The notes below the pieces were generated by a model. That model ran no database searches. It was not told the DNA's origin and was given only the letters and a program-made list of their open reading frames with translations. Below, piece by piece: positions 1-4,926 of a stretch of 7,895 bases of DNA. The DNA comes from Candidatus Nanohalarchaeota archaeon. GTDB lineage: Archaea; EX4484-52. A program made the translations under genes and the position numbers. The stretch lies in NCBI GenBank assembly GCA_003660905.1, contig QMVB01000042.1, forward strand, positions 1 to 7,895, given 5' to 3'. Each line of letters begins with the position of its first letter. Position 1 is the stretch's first letter.

Positions 1-750
1 AAAAAAGCATACAAAAAAACCCTCAAAGGAATCAAATATGCAGGCTATGCAGGTGCAGAAGGCGTTGAAGCTGTAGGAGAAGGCGCACTAGCCACTACAG
101 AAGCTGTTGGATCCATCTTAAAAAAAGGACCAGCCCCAATACAAACATTCATGTATGCATGGTCTAGAATCAACAAAAATATAAGATTTCTGATTTTCAT
201 TTTGACACTTGTCGCAATATTATTTATCCCAATGGGAATCTTTCGTTTTGTTGGTTGGGCAGTTGCAGCAGCTGGAATGTTTCTTATCTCATTGATATAT
301 TGGGTTTTTGTTAATTTCTTTAACAGTATTGCATATATCTTCGTGACCATAATAAATGGCGTTGCTAGAATCTTTATGCAACTTATTATATGGGTTGTGA
401 ATGGGATTACAAGCATCATTGGCGCTCCTGCATGGGTGGCAGGACAAAAACTTGCAAACAACGTTCTGATAACTTATAAAGAAATTGCTACTGTTCCAAA
501 ACTTATGACGCCAGTTGCACCAAAATGGACAGGCAACCAAACGCTTATTGAATGGATCGTTAGAGATATAGCAGGAATTAAATCGTTTAATCTTGGTTTT
601 ATCTGGAAACCCCTAGGAGATAGGATGGCGACCTGGTGTGCAACAGCGCCTTGGTATCAACTTGCGATAGTTGGTTTAATGCCGATTGTTATTCTGATTG
701 TTGGCATTGTTGCGCTCTATTGGAAGGCAAAAAGAGAATATGAAATCTAA
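1..750 (+). CDS. Polytopic membrane protein, 5'-truncated by window edge
   Basis: I do not recognise a family. The frame is open from base 1 to a TAA at 748-750 (249 visible residues), so the true start lies upstream. The ATG at 151 is an unlikely start: no purine-rich site precedes it, and the 50 codons before it read as sensible protein. Visible residues 1-45 form a Lys-containing, Ala/Gly/Glu-rich amphipathic-looking segment. Hydrophobic segments follow at about 61-80 and 83-105, then a long stretch at about 105-140 punctuated by Asn and by N-G pairs (119-120, 134-135). A polar Trp-containing loop covers about 141-215. A last helix at about 219-241 ends in a charged tail (WKAKREYEI). The protein should sit in the cytoplasmic membrane with at least four membrane passes. 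The next gene starts 8 nt downstream, which supports an operon. The role is unknown; a structural subunit of a membrane assembly is an inference from context only. Confidence 0.85.
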   Translation, partial: KKAYKKTLKGIKYAGYAGAEGVEAVGEGALATTEAVGSILKKGPAPIQTFMYAWSRINKNIRFLIFILTLVAILFIPMGIFRFVGWAVAAAGMFLISLIYWVFVNFFNSIAYIFVTIINGVARIFMQLIIWVVNGITSIIGAPAWVAGQKLANNVLITYKEIATVPKLMTPVAPKWTGNQTLIEWIVRDIAGIKSFNLGFIWKPLGDRMATWCATAPWYQLAIVGLMPIVILIVGIVALYWKAKREYEI

Positions 751-756
751 GGTGAG
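751..756 (+). promoter_or_regulatory. Ribosome binding site GGTGAG for the gene at 759
   Basis: GGTGAG directly follows the TAA of the upstream gene and lies 2 nt before the ATG at 759. It matches the 3' part of the GGAGGTGAT complement of the archaeal 16S rRNA tail, which explains the short spacing. It supports this ATG and suggests coupled translation with the preceding gene. Confidence 0.6.
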
Positions 757-758
757 AT

Positions 759-1862
759 ATGAGTCCAAGAGACAAATTTCAAAAAGATATAGAATACAGA
801 GAACTTCTAAAGCAGATTAGATCAGTTTCCGTAAAGGCAAGATATAACATTAAAAATGCTTATAGCATGTTTGTTAAAGAACATGGTTTTTTTGCTATTT
901 TCAAACCAAAATATTGGTCAATTGTCGTTAGCATGATGTCTGTAGGTCTTTCAAATATCGGTCCCATGATCATAACTTGTTTGATCTCAGGAACTCTTTT
1001 TGCATTCTATTTCTCAGGATTGTTGGGTCTGGCATATATGGCATATTTTCTTGCATCTTTAATGTGTGCTTTGATAAATATACCTATAACAATTGGAAAC
1101 GCAATTTTATTTGCAGTAAATGGTCTTAAACAGTTATTAATCGGCGGTTTTCTATATGTTATAAACACAATTGCATATTATTTTCTGGGGGCAATATATG
1201 CTGTTTTTGGATTTCTAAACAACATACCACTTATTGGCTATGCTATCCCAGATGATTTAAAATTTAAACCAATTCTATATACTGCGGATGTTTATCCAGA
1301 CAAATTGATGGCATATGTTGAGCCAGATACATATAAAATTGCACTTGCTTTAGCAAAAGGCAACGCATTTGCATCGATAGTCTCATATACATTCGTTAGA
1401 CCAGGAGTTCCAGTCTATCTGCCCACAAAATTCTTTCAATTCAAAATATCTTTTTATGAACCTCTTAGTGGTACAAAATCAACTGTCAGATTGCCGGTAA
1501 TTCATCCTGTTGCCAAAACATCTAATTTCATTTGTAAATATAAACCACCGCCAGACAAAACAAAGAAGATACCATTGATTCCATCAGACTTTACAAATTT
1601 TAACTACTTAGGACAAGGACTAATTAAAAAAATTGAAGGTATTATAAATGCTGCAACAAATCCATTTAAATCTGGTATTAATGCATTAGCAAACCTATTG
1701 TTCGGAGAAAAGAAGCCACAATCATCTACTGTAGAAACAACGATACAGGTCGAAAATGAAACATTGGAGGTCAAAACACTAAGACCAGCAATAAATGTGC
1801 CTCCATATTTGAGACATCTATTGCCCCCACAAATGAGGCATGCAATTGGATTAATAAGTTAA
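759..1862 (+). CDS. Membrane protein with large soluble C-terminal region, unknown family
   Basis: A 367-residue protein of no family I recognise. Residues 1-60 are a charged, helical-looking cytoplasmic-type N-terminus (Lys/Arg-rich, with MSPRDKFQKD at the start). A hydrophobic block at about 62-160 probably holds four or five membrane passes. It contains recurring Asn positions (I-N-I-P, V-N-G-L, V-I-N-T, L-N-N-I-P) that resemble the N-G-punctuated hydrophobic block of the upstream gene. Residues about 161-260 look like a beta-rich soluble domain with many Tyr, Phe and Pro. Two Pro/Lys-rich linkers follow (261-275 and 316-345), separated by an amphipathic helix at about 285-315. The tail is Pro/His-containing (PPYLRHLLPPQMRH). 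The start is supported by the GGTGAG site. The stop is followed after 12 nt by the next gene. The pattern suggests a membrane platform with a domain on one face. The function is not known. Confidence 0.88.
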   Translation: MSPRDKFQKDIEYRELLKQIRSVSVKARYNIKNAYSMFVKEHGFFAIFKPKYWSIVVSMMSVGLSNIGPMIITCLISGTLFAFYFSGLLGLAYMAYFLASLMCALINIPITIGNAILFAVNGLKQLLIGGFLYVINTIAYYFLGAIYAVFGFLNNIPLIGYAIPDDLKFKPILYTADVYPDKLMAYVEPDTYKIALALAKGNAFASIVSYTFVRPGVPVYLPTKFFQFKISFYEPLSGTKSTVRLPVIHPVAKTSNFICKYKPPPDKTKKIPLIPSDFTNFNYLGQGLIKKIEGIINAATNPFKSGINALANLLFGEKKPQSSTVETTIQVENETLEVKTLRPAINVPPYLRHLLPPQMRHAIGLIS

Positions 1863-1874
1863 GGAGAATAGAAT

Positions 1875-2324
1875 ATGCAGATAGATTTCATAAAAAAAAC
1901 ATACCAATACTTCAAATATCTATATTTTAAATTAGTTAGAAATCTCTTCATAAGAATTTGTCTTGTTATTTTAACAGCCTTTCTATTATCATTAACAGTT
2001 ATTCTAGTTTTTAGTCTTGGAACAATTGATCTTATAAACATGATTTTGCTTTTAACAGGTTTGTCATCAATTTTGGCAGCCTTGCTTTGTTTCAGAAAAC
2101 AGTTTTCATTCAATTTAGTTCTAATCGGTTACATTGTTTTATCACCTGCCTTTCCAATACTGCTATTTCCCTTGGTATTGATAATCTGTTATCAAATCTA
2201 TCTTTCTTTGCTAAAGCGCAAATTCAAAAAGCTCAAAAAACTGGCTGAAACATCACCAGAAGATCTTGCAGGGTTGAAAACAACAACTGTTACAATTCAT
2301 ATTAAACGGGGGGATGAGGATTGA
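1875..2324 (+). CDS. Small polytopic membrane protein with basic/acidic tail
   Basis: A 149-residue protein of no family I recognise. A basic, Tyr/Phe-rich N-terminus (residues 1-24) leads into hydrophobic segments at about 25-46, 50-72 and 79-110, giving three or four membrane helices. A strongly basic stretch follows (KRKFKKLKKL, about 114-123), then a soluble tail of about 25 residues ending GDED. By the positive-inside rule the basic stretch and tail should be cytoplasmic. The ATG is preceded by GGAG (1863-1866), which begins right after the previous stop. The last codons carry the G-rich ribosome site of the next gene, and the TGA overlaps that gene's TTG start by 4 nt, so the two are probably translationally coupled. 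It may be a small subunit of the membrane assembly implied by this operon; no enzymatic motif is visible. Confidence 0.85.
   Translation: MQIDFIKKTYQYFKYLYFKLVRNLFIRICLVILTAFLLSLTVILVFSLGTIDLINMILLLTGLSSILAALLCFRKQFSFNLVLIGYIVLSPAFPILLFPLVLIICYQIYLSLLKRKFKKLKKLAETSPEDLAGLKTTTVTIHIKRGDED
2308..2319 (+). promoter_or_regulatory. Ribosome binding site deciding the TTG start at 2321
   Basis: GGGGGGATGAGG lies in the last codons of the upstream gene and just before the TTG at 2321. The G-run is 7 nt from the TTG. The ATG inside it (2314) opens a different frame that stops after five codons. The site, together with the 4-nt TTGA overlap, is the main reason for accepting a non-ATG start here. Confidence 0.55.
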
Positions 2325-2833
2325 AAGTTGATCGCATTATTATAGCTATTTTATTTATCGGAATTGTCACATTAACACCTTTGATACAATGGATTGTCGA
2401 ATCCTGTCATTTGACAATAGAACCGTGGCATATGATTGCTACAAGAGCCGGCGTTGGGATATGCACATATGTATCCGGCAGATATGCACTTTCTGGCTTG
2501 CTTGCAGACACTGAGTTTGGTAAAAAGCAAAAAGGAATTGGTAAGAGAAAAGTTATTCCTGCCCGCATTGTGGCAGGAGCTGTTATAATTGGAATAGCAT
2601 GGTTTACAGTTTTGACATCAATTATCGCAGGACTCATAATTCCAGAAAACACAACCCAGCAGTTTTTAATATGGTCAGTTGACATACATGCACTATTTAC
2701 AAGGATACTGGTCACTCTGTTTACAATAGCTGGAGTTTTTATCATAAGATCTGGCACAAAGAGAGAGATTGCACCACAGGTCACACAGTTTCCATTAAAA
2801 TATGAGGAGGAAGAAATAGAGTATGAGAGTTGA
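2321..2833 (+). CDS. Small polytopic membrane protein, TTG start
   Basis: A 170-residue protein of no family I recognise. It starts with TTG inside the upstream stop (TTGA overlap). No in-frame ATG occurs until residue 38 (2432), which would delete the first membrane helix, so TTG is preferred. Hydrophobic segments lie at about 5-25, 38-60 (weaker, with Gly, Thr and Arg), 83-106 and 125-143. A basic loop (GKKQKGIGKRK, 67-77) between the second and third segments suggests that loop is cytoplasmic, and the tail after the fourth segment should then be cytoplasmic too. The tail is acidic (YEEEEIEYES). Its Glu codons form the GAGGAGG ribosome site of the next gene, so the tail sequence is partly constrained by that signal. 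The gene overlaps its downstream neighbour by 11 nt. A role as a membrane subunit is inferred from context only. Confidence 0.8.
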   Translation: MKVDRIIIAILFIGIVTLTPLIQWIVESCHLTIEPWHMIATRAGVGICTYVSGRYALSGLLADTEFGKKQKGIGKRKVIPARIVAGAVIIGIAWFTVLTSIIAGLIIPENTTQQFLIWSVDIHALFTRILVTLFTIAGVFIIRSGTKREIAPQVTQFPLKYEEEEIEYES

Positions 2834-3149
2834 AAAATATCTTTCAGATGAGGACAAAAAAGTTTACACTCTTATCTCAGTAATGGTCACATTGTTTCTG
2901 ATTGTATGTTTCAACTTGTTGTTTGCACCATTGATTTTTTTGGCATACATGCTTTACATAATCTACAACAAGAACATGAAACTATCAACATTTGAACTAT
3001 CAATTCTATTTTTATTTGTGCTTCCATTTTTAGGTTTTTCAATCATTGCACGCTTCTTTGGTTTTCCAATAGGTTTAATAATTATGATACCCATTATAGT
3101 TGTGACGCTCCTAATATTGTTGTATAAAAAATTAGGAGGAGGAGTATGA
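2823..3149 (+). CDS. Small four-helix membrane protein
   Basis: A 108-residue, highly hydrophobic protein of no family I recognise. A short charged N-terminus (MRVEKYLSDEDKK) precedes hydrophobic segments at about 14-35, 36-48, 57-76 and 81-102. A polar turn (YNKNMKLST) separates the second and third segments. The C-terminus is short and Gly-rich (KKLGGGV); its GGA codons are the ribosome binding site of the next gene. The start is supported by GAGGAGG (2804-2810), 12 nt upstream and inside the preceding gene, and the first 11 nt overlap that gene. Small size, lack of soluble domains and central operon position suggest an accessory or scaffold subunit. A holin-like role was considered, but nothing specific supports it. 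Confidence 0.82.
   Translation: MRVEKYLSDEDKKVYTLISVMVTLFLIVCFNLLFAPLIFLAYMLYIIYNKNMKLSTFELSILFLFVLPFLGFSIIARFFGFPIGLIIMIPIIVVTLLILLYKKLGGGV
3134..3143 (+). promoter_or_regulatory. Strong ribosome binding site AGGAGGAGGA region for the gene at 3151
   Basis: The purine run AGGAGGAGG lies in the last codons of the preceding gene, about 7 nt before ATG 3151. A competing ATG at 3145 gives only ATG-AGA-TGA, so 3151 is the productive start. It is the strongest SD match in the window, suggesting high translation of the downstream ectodomain protein. Confidence 0.65.
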
Positions 3150-3150
3150 G

Positions 3151-3768
3151 ATGAGAAAAACAATACCAGCCCTATTGATACTGGCTATGTTGATGGCACC
3201 AGTCTGTCTAGCCACAGATGCGGACACATATCCAAATGAGGCAATTACCGAGCTCAGAGCGGTTTTCCACGGAACAGCAGACAACATAACCTTGACCGTC
3301 TATGTAAAAGTAAATGATGCTGCAAAAGCACAGGGAGATCTGGAGATAGATGTCTACATTGATAACATCAATGTTTATTCTGCCCTTGCAACAGCTTTCG
3401 AAGATGGAGAAGACATACCTTGGGATTCGACAGAATACGGCAGTGGATGGCATACATTAAAAGTACAGTTCAGCAACCCGAATGAAGATATAAGCTGCAA
3501 CCAGGCAGATAATGAACTATCTTTGCTAATCTCGACACCTGACTACTGGCTCGCCACTCTAATAAACAGCTATGGCTTTCTTGAGTACAGCATTTACAAA
3601 TCTTTGAAACATACAGTCAATGGATATTTCGCTTTCTTCACAGTAATTCCATTGTGGGCATGGTTCATAGTATTGCTAATAATCATTGGACTCATAGTTA
3701 TACTCAAAAAGAGGAAAAAAGAAAAGAGATCCATTCCGGTGCCATATTGGTTGAAAACAAACAAATAA
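3151..3768 (+). CDS. Secreted, membrane-anchored CARDB-like ectodomain protein
   Basis: A 205-residue protein. Residues 1-21 are a Sec signal peptide (basic MRK, hydrophobic core, likely cut after C-L-A at 21). There is no lipobox, because Val precedes the Cys. Residues about 30-125 form a beta-rich ectodomain with alternating hydrophobic strands, ending W-H-T-L-K-V-Q-F then A-D-N-E-L (119-123). This resembles the end of CARDB/Ig-like beta-sandwiches, where a G-x-H strand is followed by an N-E-x-N type motif. An aromatic juxtamembrane segment (about 130-165) leads to PLWAW (167-171), one transmembrane helix (about 165-185) and a basic tail (KKRKKEKR), so the C-terminus is cytoplasmic. One N-glycosylation sequon (N45-I-T) is visible. 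The next gene encodes a diverged relative of the whole ectodomain and anchor. It probably displays a binding or structural domain on the cell or particle surface; the family assignment is by eye. Confidence 0.88.
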   Translation: MRKTIPALLILAMLMAPVCLATDADTYPNEAITELRAVFHGTADNITLTVYVKVNDAAKAQGDLEIDVYIDNINVYSALATAFEDGEDIPWDSTEYGSGWHTLKVQFSNPNEDISCNQADNELSLLISTPDYWLATLINSYGFLEYSIYKSLKHTVNGYFAFFTVIPLWAWFIVLLIIIGLIVILKKRKKEKRSIPVPYWLKTNK

Positions 3769-3781
3769 AAGTTGATGCAAA

Positions 3782-4792
3782 ATGTGGATGTTGCTATCCC
3801 TACTGCTATTGCTGTTTATAGGCATAGCTTCAGCCATATTTATGCTTGTTAGCAAAGGATCTGAGCGTAAAAGAGCAATGTATCTCTCATTGTTTGTAAT
3901 GCTAGGGCTCATTGTTTTTATGATATTTAATGCAGGAGTTATCACAAAGATAATGGACACGGAGTTCAATGGAAAGCATACATCCACAACAATTGGTGAT
4001 CTACTGGGATACACAGACGGATACAACCCATATTATGGCATATGGGGAGGAAAAAATCCTGATGATGATTATGATCGTGACGGCATAAAAAATATGTTTG
4101 ATCCTGACGCTGATAATGATGGAGTTCCAGATCACAAAGAATATCCTTTTAGATTCAATGCCTTTGAACCAGATTTTGGCATAGATCGCCTAGAGGTATC
4201 ATGGGATTCATCCAATGTTATACATATTAGAGCTTATCCAGTAAAGACATATGCTGGTTTGACTTGTTATGCCTATCTCTGTTTTGATGATTTTGAAATT
4301 CCTGGATCCTCAACAATATTTGACCATGCTGTGGAGTTCACATATCAGTATCCATCTGATGATAGGACACATTCTTTCAAAGTTGTATTAAAAACAAATG
4401 ATGAATCAAAATATGCGAACAAGGCAAACAATGAGCTTGGCTATGTCTTGCCAGGCGGTATTTTATCAGCAATCAATTATGGCTTCTGGTATTCAAATCT
4501 TGAGGCAGCAGTTCACGGTGTGATCAGGAACACTGGTTTGAACATTGATCCAACTCTCAATCCTATCACCAATTTCTTTAGATCCACAATTGCCAATGTG
4601 CCACTATGGGCTTGGATAATAATATTGTTAATCATCATAATCGTTGTTTTAATAATCAAATACAAGCCAAGAGTGATATATGTCAGTGAGAAACCAAGCA
4701 TTTGGAAGCGTATCTACTGGCGCATAACCGGTAAAAAACCAGAAGAATATGGCAGGGGAGACATTCTTGTTAAGATTAAAAAGTTCAAATAG
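3782..4792 (+). CDS. Membrane-anchored surface protein with thrombospondin type-3 calcium loops
   Basis: A 336-residue protein. Two N-terminal helices (about 3-23 and 34-54) are joined by a basic loop (SKGSERKR), which should be cytoplasmic. The chain then runs outside. Residues 92-120 carry two DxDxDG loops: D96, D98, D100, G101 and D107, D109, D111, D113, G114, D117, E120. This is the thrombospondin type-3 pattern, whose known role is binding calcium to form a rigid spacer. A beta-rich domain at about 131-222 ends in A-N-N-E-L (215-219). A juxtamembrane segment, PLWAW (274-278), a third helix (about 274-293) and a basic 43-residue cytoplasmic tail follow. The domain and anchor match the preceding gene product by eye. 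The start has GTTGATG at 3771-3777 upstream; M3 (3788) is a possible alternative. It is the last gene of the packed run and is followed by a 134-bp gap. Confidence 0.88.
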   Translation: MWMLLSLLLLLFIGIASAIFMLVSKGSERKRAMYLSLFVMLGLIVFMIFNAGVITKIMDTEFNGKHTSTTIGDLLGYTDGYNPYYGIWGGKNPDDDYDRDGIKNMFDPDADNDGVPDHKEYPFRFNAFEPDFGIDRLEVSWDSSNVIHIRAYPVKTYAGLTCYAYLCFDDFEIPGSSTIFDHAVEFTYQYPSDDRTHSFKVVLKTNDESKYANKANNELGYVLPGGILSAINYGFWYSNLEAAVHGVIRNTGLNIDPTLNPITNFFRSTIANVPLWAWIIILLIIIIVVLIIKYKPRVIYVSEKPSIWKRIYWRITGKKPEEYGRGDILVKIKKFK

Positions 4793-4826
4793 TAAAACTT
4801 ATTAAGATTCAAATTAATTCATAATA

Positions 4827-4869
4827 TTGCCCTCACGTAAAAATTGGATAAATAGAAATTTTTGCCCTC
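4827..4869 (+). repeat. Direct repeat TTGCCCTC, two copies
   Basis: TTGCCCTC occurs at 4827-4834 and 4862-4869, 35 bp apart start to start, in an otherwise strongly AT-rich gap. The second copy abuts the TATA box. The pair brackets a weaker TATA-like GATAAATA at 4847-4854. They could be regulator sites. With only two 8-bp copies, chance is possible. Confidence 0.35.
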
Positions 4870-4874
4870 TTTTA
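4857..4874 (+). terminator. Possible T-rich archaeal terminator
   Basis: A run of five T (4859-4863) and a second run of four T (4870-4873) lie 67 to 81 nt after the stop of the upstream gene. Archaeal RNA polymerase can terminate on T-runs without a hairpin, and I see no good stem before them. The second run merges with the TATA box of the next gene, so part of this tract may serve as promoter instead. Confidence 0.3.
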
Positions 4875-4878
4875 TATA
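4871..4878 (+). promoter_or_regulatory. Archaeal TATA box for the giant surface protein gene
   Basis: TTTATATA matches the archaeal TATA-box consensus. Transcription would be expected to start about 25 nt downstream, near 4900-4905, leaving a leader of roughly 25 nt that contains the GAGAGGG ribosome site before ATG 4927. The sequence just upstream (CCCTC) is not a good purine-rich BRE, which weakens the call. ATATAAAA at 4897-4904 is a second TATA-like run but would imply a leaderless message. Confidence 0.5.
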
Positions 4879-4890
4879 CTGTATAGTATA
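4875..4890. repeat. Inverted repeat TATACT-GTAT-AGTATA at the promoter
   Basis: Six-base arms (4875-4880 and 4885-4890) are separated by 4 nt. The left arm overlaps the TATA box. Dyad symmetry at this place is typical of repressor operators that block TBP or polymerase binding. In AT-rich DNA a 6-bp dyad also arises by chance, so the operator role is only a suggestion. Confidence 0.35.
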
Positions 4891-4914
4891 CATCGCATAT
4901 AAAATTTACTATTC

Positions 4915-4921
4915 GAGAGGG
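4915..4921 (+). promoter_or_regulatory. Ribosome binding site GAGAGGG for the gene at 4927
   Basis: GAGAGGG lies 5 nt before ATG 4927 and supports that start. Its presence argues that the message has a leader, and so favours the upstream TATA box at 4871 over the one at 4897. Confidence 0.55.
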
Positions 4922-4926
4922 AAAGG

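Larger units (their letters stand above)
4793..4926. other. Intergenic region between membrane operon and giant surface protein gene
   Basis: This is the only substantial gap in the window. It is very AT-rich and marks the break between two probable transcription units. It holds T-runs that could end the upstream operon, an 8-bp direct repeat, a TATA box, a small inverted repeat and the ribosome site of the downstream gene, each listed separately. I see no tRNA, other structured RNA or short gene with a plausible ribosome site in it. Confidence 0.75.

Noticed and set aside
151..153. ATG at 151 as the start of the first gene
   Set aside because: There is no purine-rich site upstream, and the frame stays open with protein-like composition to base 1.
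45..461. Minus-strand ORF of 138 codons
   Set aside because: It lies wholly opposite the first membrane protein gene, has no ribosome site on that strand, and the + strand frame has coherent membrane segments and operon spacing.
2407..2784. Minus-strand ORF of 125 codons
   Set aside because: It is a shadow of the TTG-started membrane gene. All neighbours run on the + strand with coupled starts, and no promoter or ribosome site supports it.
2823..3149. Holin or lysis protein for the 108-residue membrane protein
   Set aside because: Size and helices alone are not diagnostic, there is no lysis enzyme nearby, and archaeal lysis does not usually rely on bacterial-type holins.
3676..4026. Minus-strand ORF of 116 codons spanning a gene junction
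   Set aside because: It crosses the boundary of two + strand genes with clear domains, and its composition is what antisense to hydrophobic helices gives.
4781..4800. Hairpin AAGTT/AACTT at the end of the membrane operon as an intrinsic terminator
   Set aside because: It has only five mostly A-T pairs around a 10-nt loop, overlaps the stop codon, and has no T-run after it. Chance is likely in such AT-rich DNA.
4770..4809. Direct repeat TTAAGATT (4770-4777 and 4802-4809)
   Set aside because: It is an eight-base AT-rich word, one copy inside coding sequence. Expected by chance at this composition.
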